Positions 9,286 to 18,270 are shown, numbered from the stretch's first letter. The stretch: 64,000 bases of DNA from Kitasatospora cineracea (GCF_003751605.1 NZ_RJVJ01000001.1:1302001-1366000); one strand, 5' to 3'. Translations and numbers: made by a program. The notes: a model not told the origin generated them from the sequence alone.

Positions 9286-10002
9286 ATGGCCGAGGGGAAC
9301 GGCGGCCCGGACGGGCCAGGGGCGAGGGCGGAAACGGGGGCGGGCGAGCTGCTCGGCACCGGCCGTACCGCGGACGTCTTCGCGCTGCCCGACGGGCGGG
9401 TGCTGCGCCGCTACCGCGACGGGACCGACGCGCGGGGCGAGGCCGAGCTGATGGCGCACCTCGCCGGGCACGGCTACCCCGTACCGGCCGCGCAGCCCGG
9501 CGAGCGGCCCACCGACCTGCTGATGGAACGGCTGGACGGCCCCACCCTGGCGCAGGCCGTCGCCACCGGCGCGCTCGCGCCCGCCGCCGCCGGGCAGCTG
9601 CTCGCCGACCTGCTGCGCCGGCTGCACGCCGTCCCGCCGCGCACCGCCGCCCGGCCCGGCGACCGGGTGCTGCACCTCGACCTGCACCCCGAGAACGTGC
9701 TGCTCACCGCCCGCGGGCCGGTCGTCATCGACTGGAACACCGCCACCGAGGGCGATCCCGCCCTGGACGCCGCGATGAGCGCCGTCGTCCTCGCCCAGGC
9801 CATGCTCGGCATGCCCGAGTTCGCCGCCCTCGCCCCCGCGATCCTGGTCCCGCTGCTGCGCGCCCTGCCGCCCGTCCCCGACCACCAGCTGGCCGCGGCC
9901 CGGGCCCGCCGCGCCGCCAACCCGACCCTCGGCCCCGCCGACCACGCCCGCCTGGACGCGGCCGTCGCCCTGGTCCGCGACTGCGCGGCCCGCGCGGACT
10001 GA
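9286..10002 (+). CDS. APH-fold phosphotransferase (choline/aminoglycoside kinase superfamily)
   Basis: The 238-residue protein has LGTGRTADVFALPDGRVLRRYR, a short glycine loop and N-lobe strand. The catalytic loop HLDLHPENVLL is at 130-140 and the metal-binding motif VIDWNTA has Asp149. It is shorter than classic APH enzymes and looks like the predicted phosphotransferases of actinomycetes of unknown substrate. GGAGAC and GGAGG lie just before the ATG. It converges on the next gene with only six bases between stops. It is divergent from the other APH gene but only remotely similar to it. Confidence 0.75.
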   Translation: MAEGNGGPDGPGARAETGAGELLGTGRTADVFALPDGRVLRRYRDGTDARGEAELMAHLAGHGYPVPAAQPGERPTDLLMERLDGPTLAQAVATGALAPAAAGQLLADLLRRLHAVPPRTAARPGDRVLHLDLHPENVLLTARGPVVIDWNTATEGDPALDAAMSAVVLAQAMLGMPEFAALAPAILVPLLRALPPVPDHQLAAARARRAANPTLGPADHARLDAAVALVRDCAARAD

Positions 10003-10008
10003 GCGGGA

Positions 10009-11109
10009 TCAGACCTCCGCGGGGGTGCCGACCAGCTCGGTCAGGAACTCCAGCCGGGCAGTCACCGGCCCGGTCCGCCGGGCCGACTCCAGCGCGGCCC
10101 GGGCCTCCTCCGGGCGGCCCGCGCGGTGCAGGGCCGGCGCCAGGGTCGCGTACGCCATGCCGCGGCGCAGCGGGACGCTGCCGACGGCGGCGGCCGACCG
10201 GGCCTCGTCGATCGCCGATCCGGTGCGGCCCAGGGCGAGTTCGTGCAGCGCCTCCAGGTCGCTGCCGGCCCGGAGGGCGCGCGGCAGTCGGCGGGCGGCG
10301 GCGTACAGGACGGCGAACGCCTCGCGGTCGGCGTCGTCGGCGGCGCCGGTCTCGTCCAGGTAGGCCGGCGCCCGGGCGTGCAGCAGGACGGCGACGGCGT
10401 TCCCGCCGGCGGCCGACTCCTGTGCCGGACCGGCGAGTTCGCGGTAGCGGCCCTCGGCGAGCAGCACGCTCCGCACGGCCTCCGCGGTGGCCGCGGCGTC
10501 GGTGGAGGGCGGCAGCGCGTCCAGCAGGCGGCGGCCCTCGGCGACGTCGCGCTGCAGCGCCGACAGCACCTCCCAGACCGCCGGGTCCCCCGGTTCGCCC
10601 ACCGGTCCCGCGTACACGGTGGCCGTCAGCAGCATCGGCCCCACCGCGCCCAGCAGGCACGTCGCCTCGGCGAGCCGGCCGAAGCCCCCGCCCGCCAGGG
10701 CCAGCAGCTGCGAACCCAGCACCACCGTCCCCAGGAACAGCAGCAGGGCCGACACCAGCCGTCCCGGAGTCAGCGCGGGCCCGGCGGTGAGGGACGTCGG
10801 ACGCAGCGCCGGCAGCGGGATCCGCCGCAGCTGCCACAGCCCGCGCCGCCCCACCGAACTGCGGACCGGCGCGCCGACCCCGAACGTCCAGCCGCCGGAG
10901 CCCAGCCCGAACAGCCGCCCCGGCCCGGCCAGGTAGCCCGCCGAGAGCCAGTCGGAGACGAACGCGCCCACCAGCGCCCCGGCCGCGGCCGGCAGCAGCC
11001 GTCCCGGGCCGTCCCCCGTCCGCGGGACCAACATCACCACGAGCACCGCCGCAGTGACGCCCCGGTGGATCCGGCCGACCAGTTTCCAGCGCCGCAGCTC
11101 TCTTCCCAC
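10009..11109 (-). CDS. Hypothetical membrane protein with helical-repeat C-terminus
   Basis: The 366-residue product has a basic N-terminus and hydrophobic segments near residues 14-28, 38-55, 125-145 and 155-172. The C-terminal half is soluble and Ala/Leu-rich, with TPR-like helical pairs (REAFAVLYAAARRLPRALRAGSDLEALHELAL, GRPEEARAALESARR). The fold suggests a membrane-anchored scaffold, but no family was recognised. The GTG start (VGRELRRWKLVG) lacks a clear ribosome-binding site and is uncertain. An 11-base tandem repeat lies just upstream. Confidence 0.6.
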   Translation of the reverse strand: MGRELRRWKLVGRIHRGVTAAVLVVMLVPRTGDGPGRLLPAAAGALVGAFVSDWLSAGYLAGPGRLFGLGSGGWTFGVGAPVRSSVGRRGLWQLRRIPLPALRPTSLTAGPALTPGRLVSALLLFLGTVVLGSQLLALAGGGFGRLAEATCLLGAVGPMLLTATVYAGPVGEPGDPAVWEVLSALQRDVAEGRRLLDALPPSTDAAATAEAVRSVLLAEGRYRELAGPAQESAAGGNAVAVLLHARAPAYLDETGAADDADREAFAVLYAAARRLPRALRAGSDLEALHELALGRTGSAIDEARSAAAVGSVPLRRGMAYATLAPALHRAGRPEEARAALESARRTGPVTARLEFLTELVGTPAEV

Positions 11110-11120
11110 GGCGGGAGATC

Positions 11121-11147
11121 GTGCCAGACCCGTGCCAGACCCGTGCC
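11121..11147. repeat. 11-base tandem repeat upstream of the 10009-11109 gene
   Basis: GTGCCAGACCC is repeated twice (11121-11131, 11132-11142) with a third partial copy GTGCC. It lies in the divergent interval before the TRX-NHL gene. Confidence 0.7.
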
Positions 11148-11223
11148 CGCCCCGGAAACCGCCCCTCCCGCCCTCACCGCCCGCCCGGCGGGCTCCCGCC
11201 GCGCGATGAGGTTCACTTGGGGC

Positions 11224-13044
11224 ATGACTTCTCGTGCACGCGTCCGCGCCCCCGAACTGGTGGGCAAGGGCGGATGGCTGAACACCGGCGGCAAGGACCT
11301 GTCGCTGGTGGACTTCCGCGGCAAGATCGTGATCGCGGACTTCTGGACCTTCTGCTGCATCAACTGCCTCCACGTCCTGGACGAGCTCCGGGAGTTGGAG
11401 GAGAAGCACCGGGACACCGTGGTGATCGTCGGCGTGCACTCGCCGAAGTTCGTCCACGAGGCGGACCACCGGGCGGTGGTGGACGCGGTGGCCCGGTACG
11501 AGGTGCACCATCCGGTGTTGGACGACCCGGAGCTGGTGACGTGGAAGCAGTACGCGGTGCGGGCCTGGCCGACGCTGGTGGTGATCGACCCGGAGGGGTA
11601 CGTGGTCGCCCAGCACGCGGGCGAGGGGCACGCGCACGCGATCGCCAAGCTGGTGGAGGAGCTGGAGGCGGAGCACGCGGCGAAGGGGACGCTGCGGCGC
11701 GGCGACGGGCCGTACGTGGCGCCCGAGCCGGAGGCGGGCGACCTGCGGTTCCCGGGGAAGGCGGTGCGGCTGCCGGACGGGCACTACCTGGTCGCGGACT
11801 CGGGGCACCACGCGCTGGTGGAGCTGGACGCGGACGGCGAGACGGTGCTGCGGCGGATCGGCGACGGGGTGCGCGGGCTGGTGGACGGGGCCGCGCCGCG
11901 GTTCAGCGAGCCGCAGGGCCTGGCGCTGGTGCCGGAGGGTCTCGGCCTGGGCTACGACGTGGTGGTGGCCGACACCGTGAACCACGCGCTGCGCGGGGTG
12001 CGGCTGGCGGACGGCAGCGTGACCACGCTGGCGGGCACCGGGAAGCAGTGGTGGCAGGGTTCGCCGACCTCGGGAGCGGCCCGCGAGGTCGACCTGTCCT
12101 CGCCGTGGGACGTGGCGTTCTTCGACGGCCGGGTGTGGATCGCCATGGCGGGCGTGCACCAGCTGTGGTCCTTCGACCCGGCGGCCGGGACGGTCGCCGT
12201 CGCGGCGGGCACCACCAACGAGGGCCTGGTGGACGGCCCGGCCGACGAGGCGTGGTTCGCCCAGCCGTCCGGCCTGGCGGTGTCCGCGGACGGCGAGCGG
12301 ATGTGGGTGGCCGACTCGGAGACCTCCGCGCTGCGCTGGGTTTCACGTGGAACCCACGAGGTGCGAACCGCCGTCGGCACCGGCCTGTTCGACTTCGGGC
12401 ACCGGGACGGCGCGGCCGGACAGGCCCTGCTGCAGCACCCGCTGGGCGTGACCGTGCTGCCGGACGGCTCGGTGGCGGTCAGCGACACCTACAACCACGC
12501 GCTGCGCCGCTACGACCCGGCGTCCGGCGAGGTCAGCACGCTGGCCACCGACCTGCGCGAGCCGTCCGGCGCGGTGGTGGTGGACGGCGACATCGTGGTG
12601 GTGGAGTCGGCCCGGCACCGGCTGACCAGGCTGCGGCTGCCCGAGGAGGCGGTCCGGGTGGAGGCGGTCGCGCACCGCACGCGGCGGGCCGCCACCGAGG
12701 TCGCCCCGGGGGCGCTGCGGTTGGACGTGGTGTTCTCCGCGCCGACCGGCCAGAAGCTGGACGAGCGCTACGGCCCGTCGACCCGGCTGCTGGTCAGCGC
12801 GACCCCGCCGGAGCTGCTGGTGTCGGGCGCGGGCGCGGACAGCGCGCTGAGCCGCGAGCTGGTGCTCTCCGACGAGGTCGCCGAGGGCGTGCTGCACGTC
12901 TCGGCGATGGCGGCGTCCTGCGACGACGACCCGGAGATCGAGTACCCGGCCTGCCACGTGCACCAGCAGGACTGGGGCGTGCCGGTGCGGCTGGTGGCGG
13001 GCGGCGCGGGCCGGCTGCCGCTGGTGCTGGCCGGGATGGAGTGA
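11224..13044 (+). CDS. Thioredoxin-fold / NHL-repeat protein
   Basis: The 606-residue protein has an N-terminal TlpA-like thioredoxin domain (about 10-165). Its active site is WTFCCINC, where Cys45-Ile-Asn-Cys48 is the CxxC. A six-bladed NHL beta-propeller follows (about 170-470), with repeats such as VADTVNHALRGVRLADGSVTTLAGTG and SDTYNHALRRYDPASGEVSTLA. The last 130 residues form another beta domain. No signal peptide is seen, so it is probably cytoplasmic, unlike NHLRC2-type proteins of unknown redox role. The gene carries a candidate parS at 12340-12353, where codons unusual for this genome (TCA, CGT, GGA) are used. Confidence 0.88.
   Translation: MTSRARVRAPELVGKGGWLNTGGKDLSLVDFRGKIVIADFWTFCCINCLHVLDELRELEEKHRDTVVIVGVHSPKFVHEADHRAVVDAVARYEVHHPVLDDPELVTWKQYAVRAWPTLVVIDPEGYVVAQHAGEGHAHAIAKLVEELEAEHAAKGTLRRGDGPYVAPEPEAGDLRFPGKAVRLPDGHYLVADSGHHALVELDADGETVLRRIGDGVRGLVDGAAPRFSEPQGLALVPEGLGLGYDVVVADTVNHALRGVRLADGSVTTLAGTGKQWWQGSPTSGAAREVDLSSPWDVAFFDGRVWIAMAGVHQLWSFDPAAGTVAVAAGTTNEGLVDGPADEAWFAQPSGLAVSADGERMWVADSETSALRWVSRGTHEVRTAVGTGLFDFGHRDGAAGQALLQHPLGVTVLPDGSVAVSDTYNHALRRYDPASGEVSTLATDLREPSGAVVVDGDIVVVESARHRLTRLRLPEEAVRVEAVAHRTRRAATEVAPGALRLDVVFSAPTGQKLDERYGPSTRLLVSATPPELLVSGAGADSALSRELVLSDEVAEGVLHVSAMAASCDDDPEIEYPACHVHQQDWGVPVRLVAGGAGRLPLVLAGME
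12340..12353. promoter_or_regulatory. Candidate ParB-binding site (parS)
   Basis: GTTTCACGTGGAAC differs at one position from the actinobacterial/Bacillus parS consensus GTTTCACGTGAAAC. The near-palindrome extends to 18 bases (12338-12355). It lies inside the TRX-NHL coding sequence and forces the codons GTT TCA CGT GGA, which are rare in GC-rich neighbours. Streptomyces chromosomes carry about two dozen such sites within a few hundred kilobases of oriC. Confidence 0.75.
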
Positions 13045-13050
13045 GACGCG

Positions 13051-13082
13051 GACGGGGGCGGGCCCGCGGGCCCGCCCCCGTC
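13051..13082. terminator. Perfect 32-base palindrome, bidirectional terminator
   Basis: The 16-base half GACGGGGGCGGGCCCG is followed by its exact reverse complement. It lies 6 bases after the TRX-NHL stop and 14 bases from the convergent aminopeptidase stop, so it can serve both genes. Confidence 0.85.
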
Positions 13083-13096
13083 GTCCGGTGGGCTGC

Positions 13097-14398
13097 TCAG
13101 CCCTCCAGGAACGCCTTGATCGCGCTCGCCAGGTAGTGCGGGTCCTCGGCGCCGCACAGCTCGCGGGCGGAGTGCATGGACAGCGCGGCGATGCCGCAGT
13201 CCACGGTGGTGATGCCGAGCCGGGCCGCGGTGATCGGGCCGATCGTGGTGCCGCAGGGCATCGCGTTGTTGGAGACGAAGGACTGCCACGGCACGCCGGC
13301 CTTCTCGCAGGCGGCGGCGAACACCGCCCGGCCGACGCCGTCGGTGGCGTACCGGTTGTTGACGTTGACCTTGAGGATCGGGCCGCCGTTGGGCATCGGG
13401 TGGTGGCCGGGCTCGTGCCGCTCGCTGTAGTTGGGGTGCACGGCGTGGCCCATGTCGGAGGACAGGCAGACGGTGCCGGCCAGGGCGCGGGCGCGGTCCT
13501 CGAAGCTGCCGCCGCGGGCGTGGCAGGAGCGCTCCAGCACGTTGCCGAGCAGCGGGCTCTGCGCGCCGGTGTCGGACTCGCTGCCGGTCTCCTCGTGGTC
13601 GAAGGCGGCCAGCACCGGGATGTACGGGAGTTCGCCGCCGGCCTCAGCGACGGCGGCCAGCGCGGCGGTGGCGGCGTGCACGGACAGCTGGTTGTCCAGC
13701 CGGGGCCCGGCCAGCAGTTCGCGGTCGCGGCCCAGGTAGGCGGGCGGCTGCACGTCGTGCGCCATCAGGTCCCAGCCGGCGATGTCGGCGGCGGCCAGGC
13801 CGGCCTTGTCCGCGACGTACTCGAGCAGGGCGCCCTCGGTGGTGCCGCCGATTCCCCAGATCGGCGTCAGGTGGCGCTGGCGGTCGAGCTTGAGGCCGTC
13901 GTTGACCCCGCGGTCGAGGTGGATGGCCAGCTGCGGGACGCGCAGCAGCGGCTCGTCCAGGTGCACCAGCCGGGTGGTGCCGTCGCGCAGCGCGAGCCGG
14001 CCGGAGAGCCCGAGGTCCCGGTCGAGCCAGGTGTTGAGCGGGACGCCGCCGTAGATCTCCACGGCGACCTGCCGCCAGCCGGCCGAGCTGGTGTCGGGGA
14101 CGGGCTTGACCCGCAGGTTCGGCGAGTCGGTGTGGGTGCCGACCACCCGGTAGGGGGTGGCGGCCGTCGCGTTCTCCGGCACGTACCAGGCGACCAGCGC
14201 GCCCCCGCGCACCAGGTAGCGGCCCCCGCTGCCGCCGTCCCAGGCGTCCGTCTCGCTGACCCGGCGGAAGCCGACCCGCTCCAGCCGCTCGGCCGCGCTC
14301 GCCACCGCGTGGTAAGGCGAGGGGGAGGCGGCGAGGAAGGCGATGAGGTCGTCCGTGTGCTTCCGGTCGAAGTGGGCCGTTCGGGCGGCGGTCGACAT
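13097..14398 (-). CDS. apeB: M18 family aminopeptidase (aspartyl aminopeptidase type)
   Basis: The 433-residue protein has the M18 metallopeptidase landmarks. GTHTDSPNLRVKP has a metal-binding His near residue 89, and LDNQLSVHAA, AAFDHEETGSESDTGAQS, LSSDMGHAVHPNYSERHEPGHHPMPNGGP and SMHSARELCGAEDPHYL follow. The set supplies the two zinc ions and the catalytic Glu. It removes N-terminal, often acidic, residues from peptides in the cytoplasm. Length matches the bacterial family. The ATG start MSTAARTAHFDRKHTDDLI is clear. A strong hairpin separates it from the acyl-CoA dehydrogenase gene upstream. Confidence 0.93.
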   Translation of the reverse strand: MSTAARTAHFDRKHTDDLIAFLAASPSPYHAVASAAERLERVGFRRVSETDAWDGGSGGRYLVRGGALVAWYVPENATAATPYRVVGTHTDSPNLRVKPVPDTSSAGWRQVAVEIYGGVPLNTWLDRDLGLSGRLALRDGTTRLVHLDEPLLRVPQLAIHLDRGVNDGLKLDRQRHLTPIWGIGGTTEGALLEYVADKAGLAAADIAGWDLMAHDVQPPAYLGRDRELLAGPRLDNQLSVHAATAALAAVAEAGGELPYIPVLAAFDHEETGSESDTGAQSPLLGNVLERSCHARGGSFEDRARALAGTVCLSSDMGHAVHPNYSERHEPGHHPMPNGGPILKVNVNNRYATDGVGRAVFAAACEKAGVPWQSFVSNNAMPCGTTIGPITAARLGITTVDCGIAALSMHSARELCGAEDPHYLASAIKAFLEG

Positions 14399-14565
14399 TT
14401 TGCTCCTGGGTAGAGGGCGGGGCGGGCCGGTTGGGGTTGCGGGTCCGCCCCCTGAGCATATGCCCGTACACGGACAGGGCCGCGGCAAGTCCGCAACGGT
14501 GACACAACGGTGAACGGGCCGCGACCCAGCGCCACGGAGGACGCCGCGCGGGGCCCGGAACGACA

Positions 14566-14598
14566 CCGCGGGGCCCGGTGCAGTACCGGGCCCCGCGG
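14566..14598 (-). terminator. Terminator of the acyl-CoA dehydrogenase gene
   Basis: A perfect 14-base stem, CCGCGGGGCCCGGT (14566-14579) against ACCGGGCCCCGCGG (14585-14598), has a five-base loop. It is 40 bases past the dehydrogenase stop on the minus strand. Confidence 0.85.
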
Positions 14599-14637
14599 GG
14601 TGAGGGTGGGTCAGGCGGTCCTGGGCCGGACGCCGGG

Positions 14638-16467
14638 TCAGAACGCCTCTTCGGCCAGCTCCATCAGCTCGTTGTCGATGTTCTCGGCGATCTGGCGCTG
14701 CGCGGCGGTGGTCGGCAGCACGGTGCGGGCGAAGTGCTTCGCGGCGGCGACCTTGCCCCGGTAGAACGGGACGTCCTTCTCGGAGGCGCCGGCCTCCAGC
14801 TTGGCCAGTGCGACGGCGGCCTGGCGCAGCAGCAGCCAGCCGACCACCACGTCGCCGGAGACCAGCAGCAGGCGGGTGGTGTTCTGGCCCACCTTGTACA
14901 TGTTCTTGACGTCGGCCTCGACGGCCGACAGGTCGGCGATCAGCTTGCCGACGATGGCCTCCAGGTCGCCCGCGGCCTTGGCCAGCAGGTCGCGCTCGGC
15001 GGCCAGCTCGGCGCCGCCCTCGCCGGTGGCCAGGAACTTGGTGATCTGCTCGTTGACGGCGGTCAGCGCCTGGCCGCCGTCCTTGACGATCTTCCGGAAG
15101 AAGAAGTCCTGGCCCTGGATGGCGGTGGTGCCCTCGTACAGGGTGTCGATCTTGGCGTCCCGGATGTACTGCTCGATCGGGTACTCCTGCAGGTAGCCGG
15201 AGCCGCCGAAGGTCTGCAGGGACTGGGCGAGCTGCTCGTAGGACTTCTCCGAGCCGTAGCCCTTGACGATCGGCAGCAGCAGGTCGTTCAGGCGCTCGGC
15301 GGCCGCGTCGTGCTCGCCGCGCAGGCGGGCGGCCAGCATGTCGTCCTGCACCGAGGCGGTGTAGAGCACCAGGGCGCGCATGCCCTCGGCGTACGCCTTC
15401 TGGGTCAGCAGGGAGCGGCGCACGTCGGGGTGGTGGGTGATGGTGACGCGCGGCGCGGTCTTGTCCATGAACTGCGCGAGGTCGGCGCCCTGCACGCGCT
15501 CCTTGGCGTACTCCAGCGCGTTCAGGTAGCCGGTGGACAGGGTGGCGATGGCCTTCGTGCCGACCATCATCCGGGCGAACTCGATGATCTTGAACATCTG
15601 GCGGATGCCGTCGACGGTCTCGCCGAGCAGCCAGCCCTTGGCCGGGTGCTTGGCGCCGAAGGTCATCTCGCAGGTGTTGGACGCCTTGAGGCCCATCTTG
15701 TGCTCGACGTTGGTGGCGTAGACGCCGTTGCGCTCGCCGAGCTCGCCGGTCTCCCAGTCGAAGTCGAACTTCGGCACGATGTACAGGCCCAGGCCCTTGG
15801 TGCCCGGCTTGCCGCCCTCGGGGCGGGCCAGCACCAGGTGGATGATGTTCTCGGACATGTCGTGCTCGCCCGAGGTGATGAAGCGCTTGACGCCCTCGAT
15901 GTGCCAGGAGCCGTCCTCCTGCTTGACCGCCTTGGTGCGGCCGGCGCCCACGTCGGAGCCGGCGTCCGGCTCGGTCAGCACCATGGTGGCGCCCCACAGG
16001 CCCTCGACCATGCGCTGGGCGACCTTCTGCTGCTCCTCGGTGCCCTCGTCGTGGACGACGCCGGCGAAGGCCGGGCCGGAGGAGTACATCCAGATCGCCG
16101 GGTTGGCGCCGAGCACCTGCTCCGCGTACGCCCAGACCAGGGAGTTCGGGGTGACCTGGCCGCCGATGCCCTCCGGGATGCCCAGGCGCCACCACTCGGC
16201 GTCCATGAAGGTCTGGTAGCTCTTCTTGAAGGTCTCCGGGATCGGAGCGGTGTTGGTCTCCGGGTCGAACACCGGCGGGTTGCGGTCGGCGTCGACGAAC
16301 GAGGCGGCGAGGTCGTTCTCGGCCAGCCGGGCGATCTCGCTGAGGATGTTCTTCGCGGTGTCGACGTCCATCTCGGCGAACGGACCGGTGCCGTACACCT
16401 GGTCGCGGCCGAACACCTCGAAGAGGTTGAACTCCACGTCCCGCAGGTTGGACTTGTAGTGACCCAT
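14638..16467 (-). CDS. Acyl-CoA dehydrogenase, long form with C-terminal extension
   Basis: The 609-residue protein begins [19 protein letters not shown], an N-terminal extension domain of the FadE-like long dehydrogenases. [21 protein letters not shown] is the flavin/substrate-binding middle domain. [40 protein letters not shown] is the C-terminal helical domain, with the expected Glu of YEGTTAIQ. About 130 further C-terminal residues match the acetyl-CoA dehydrogenase C-terminal-like domain. It introduces the alpha-beta double bond in fatty acyl-CoA, passing electrons to ETF. GGAG lies before the ATG. Paired TACC/GGTA repeats upstream suggest control by a TetR-type fatty-acid regulator. Confidence 0.93.
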   Translation of the reverse strand: MGHYKSNLRDVEFNLFEVFGRDQVYGTGPFAEMDVDTAKNILSEIARLAENDLAASFVDADRNPPVFDPETNTAPIPETFKKSYQTFMDAEWWRLGIPEGIGGQVTPNSLVWAYAEQVLGANPAIWMYSSGPAFAGVVHDEGTEEQQKVAQRMVEGLWGATMVLTEPDAGSDVGAGRTKAVKQEDGSWHIEGVKRFITSGEHDMSENIIHLVLARPEGGKPGTKGLGLYIVPKFDFDWETGELGERNGVYATNVEHKMGLKASNTCEMTFGAKHPAKGWLLGETVDGIRQMFKIIEFARMMVGTKAIATLSTGYLNALEYAKERVQGADLAQFMDKTAPRVTITHHPDVRRSLLTQKAYAEGMRALVLYTASVQDDMLAARLRGEHDAAAERLNDLLLPIVKGYGSEKSYEQLAQSLQTFGGSGYLQEYPIEQYIRDAKIDTLYEGTTAIQGQDFFFRKIVKDGGQALTAVNEQITKFLATGEGGAELAAERDLLAKAAGDLEAIVGKLIADLSAVEADVKNMYKVGQNTTRLLLVSGDVVVGWLLLRQAAVALAKLEAGASEKDVPFYRGKVAAAKHFARTVLPTTAAQRQIAENIDNELMELAEEAF

Positions 16468-16519
16468 GACCGTTTCTCCGGTTCGTCTGCTCCACGGGCG
16501 GCCGCTTCCGGCGCACCGC

Positions 16520-16559
16520 TTACCCACCAGTACGCCCCATGATGCTACCGGTTGGTAAC
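16520..16559. promoter_or_regulatory. Operator-like inverted repeats between acyl-CoA dehydrogenase and sseB-like genes
   Basis: GCTACC-GGTT-GGTAAC (16544-16559) is an inverted repeat matching at five of six positions per arm. TTACC-CACC-AGTAC at 16520-16533 is a weaker second copy. Both lie directly upstream of the dehydrogenase. Similar TTAC(C)...GGTAA elements are bound by TetR-family regulators of fatty-acid genes. Confidence 0.4.
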
Positions 16560-16667
16560 TTGTTCAAGCCCCTGGACGTCACCAGGGTATGAACGTGGTC
16601 ACGTCCCACAATGGCCCCCGGCCCGGGATTGTGCGGATCACCCGCCCCCAAGCGGGGCGCGGCCCGA

Positions 16668-16673
16668 TAGCCT
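16668..16673 (+). promoter_or_regulatory. -10 element of a leaderless promoter for the SseB-like gene
   Basis: TAGCCT is followed by exactly seven bases and then the GTG at 16681, with no ribosome-binding site between. Confidence 0.5.
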
Positions 16674-16680
16674 TGTCCCC

Positions 16681-17169
16681 GTGTACGGCTACGAGCAGAG
16701 CGCCTACCAGGACCCCTACCAGCAGCAGATGCAGCAGGGGATGTCCGGCATGCCCGGCCCCGGGTACGGCGACCCGCAGGCCGCCCAGCAGTCGCTCTAC
16801 CCCGAACCCTCGCCGCCCTCGCTGGCGGACGCGGTGCGCGCCTTCACCACCGGCGCGATGCCGGTGGAGGACTTCCAGGCCATCTTCATCACCTCCAAGG
16901 TGTACTGCCCGCGCGGCGACCGCCCCGGCTTCCTGGCCCTGCACAACACCCCGACCCCGGTGATCCCGATGTTCAGCTCGCTCAAGGAGCTGAAGCGGTA
17001 CGCGGGCAAGGAGTCCAAGCACTTCTCGGTCACCGGCGCCGAGGTCCTCGACCTGCTGCCCACCGGGTACGGCTTCGCCCTCGACATGGAGGGCGAGCAC
17101 CGGATGGTGTTCGACGCCCGCGCGGTCGAGCAGATGGTGGACTTCACCATGCGCCGGATGTACGGCTGA
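16681..17169 (+). CDS. SseB-domain protein
   Basis: The 162-residue protein has a Tyr/Gln/Pro-rich head (residues 1-45: VYGYEQSAYQDPYQQQMQQG and more). An SseB-like N-terminal domain follows (about 50-160), including GAMPVEDFQAIFITSKVYCPRGDRPGFLALHN and PTPVIPMFSSLKELKRYAG. SseB domains are small alpha/beta folds with no catalytic residues and unknown roles, common in several copies per streptomycete. The GTG start is preceded by a -10-like TAGCCT at leaderless distance. It is divergent from the acyl-CoA dehydrogenase. Confidence 0.75.
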   Translation: MYGYEQSAYQDPYQQQMQQGMSGMPGPGYGDPQAAQQSLYPEPSPPSLADAVRAFTTGAMPVEDFQAIFITSKVYCPRGDRPGFLALHNTPTPVIPMFSSLKELKRYAGKESKHFSVTGAEVLDLLPTGYGFALDMEGEHRMVFDARAVEQMVDFTMRRMYG

Positions 17170-17211
17170 CCCCCTCCCCCCGTTTCCCCTCGGGCGGGAA
17201 TGCGCGCCAAT

Positions 17212-17256
17212 AGTTCAACGTTCAACCTTGCGAGTGGTTGAGCATTGAACTACTGT
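17212..17256 (+). promoter_or_regulatory. Pirin promoter with flanking inverted repeat
   Basis: AGTTCAACGTTCAACC (17212-17227) and GGTTGAGCATTGAACT (17236-17251) are inverted repeats matching at 14 of 16 positions with an eight-base spacer. A promoter TTGCGA (17228-17233), 17 bases, TACTGT (17251-17256) lies within and against the right arm. A repressor bound here would block RNA polymerase. MarR- or HxlR-type redox sensors often control pirin genes, but none is adjacent here. Confidence 0.6.
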
Positions 17257-17294
17257 GGTGGACACAGGCCACAGACCCGCCGAAGGAGGCCGAC

Positions 17295-18254
17295 ATGCCC
17301 GCCGTGACCGTCGAGAACCCGCTGACCCTGCCGCGCGTCACCACCCCCGACCCGGTGCACAGCACCGCCCGGCCGGTCCTCACCGTGGCCACCGCCCCCG
17401 AGGGCTACGAGGGCGAGGGCTTCCCCGTCCGCCGCGCCTTCGCCAAGATCAACACCAAGTACCTCGACCCGTTCATCATGATGGACCAGATGGGCGAGGT
17501 GGACTACGAGGCCGGCGAGCCCAAGGGCACCCCCTGGCACCCGCACCGCGGCTTCGAGACCGTCACCTACATCATCGACGGCACCTTCATCCACCGTGAC
17601 TCGCACGGCGGCGGCGGCGTCATCACCGACGGCGACACCCAGTGGATGACGGCCGGCTCCGGCCTGCTGCACATCGAGACCCCGCCGGAGTCCCTGGTGA
17701 TGTCCGGCGGCCTGTTCCACGGCCTGCAGCTGTGGGTCAACCTGCCCGCCGCGGACAAGATGATCACCCCCAAGTACCAGGACATCCGCGGCGGCAGCGT
17801 CAAGCTGCTCACCTCGGCGGACGGCGGCGCGCTGATCCGCGTCATCGCCGGCGAGCTCGACGGCCACCAGGGGCCCGGCGCCACCCACACGCCGATCACC
17901 ATGACCCACGTCTCGCTCACCCCCGGCGCGCAGCTCACCCTGCCCTGGCGCGCGGACTTCAACGCCCTCGCGTACGGCCTGGCCGGCAGCGGCTCGGCGG
18001 GCGAGGAGCGGCGGCCGTTCCGCACCGGCCAGGCCGTGGTCTTCGGCGACGGCGACAGCCTGACCGTCCGCGCCGACGAGAAGCAGGACTCGCGCTCCGC
18101 CACCTTCGAGTTCGTCCTGCTCGGCGGCCTCCCGATCCGCGAGCCCGTCGCCTGGTACGGCCCGTTCGTGATGAACAGCCACCGCGAGCTCCAGCAGGCC
18201 ATGGAGGACTTCCAGGCCGGCCGCCTCGGCACCGTCCCCGCCGACGAGAACTGA
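17295..18254 (+). CDS. Pirin family protein (bicupin)
   Basis: The 319-residue protein has the pirin signature in the first cupin: NTKYLDPFIMMDQMGEVDYEAGEPKGTPWHPHRGFETVTYIIDG. WHPHRGFE and HIETPPE supply the His, His, His and Glu metal ligands. LTPGAQLTLPW and the C-terminal pirin_C domain with GGLPIREPVAWYGPFVMNSHRELQQAMEDFQAGRLG follow. Pirins act as quercetinases or redox-dependent regulators in the cytoplasm; the role here is not determined. GAAGGAGG precedes the ATG. The upstream inverted repeat suggests induction by a chemical or oxidative signal. Confidence 0.92.
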   Translation: MPAVTVENPLTLPRVTTPDPVHSTARPVLTVATAPEGYEGEGFPVRRAFAKINTKYLDPFIMMDQMGEVDYEAGEPKGTPWHPHRGFETVTYIIDGTFIHRDSHGGGGVITDGDTQWMTAGSGLLHIETPPESLVMSGGLFHGLQLWVNLPAADKMITPKYQDIRGGSVKLLTSADGGALIRVIAGELDGHQGPGATHTPITMTHVSLTPGAQLTLPWRADFNALAYGLAGSGSAGEERRPFRTGQAVVFGDGDSLTVRADEKQDSRSATFEFVLLGGLPIREPVAWYGPFVMNSHRELQQAMEDFQAGRLGTVPADEN

Positions 18255-18270
18255 CCCTCCCGGCACCACC

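Noticed and set aside
8316..10002. The two APH-fold genes as aminoglycoside resistance determinants
   Set aside because: Catalytic residues are present but the substrate cannot be read; chromosomal relatives in actinomycetes commonly have other roles.
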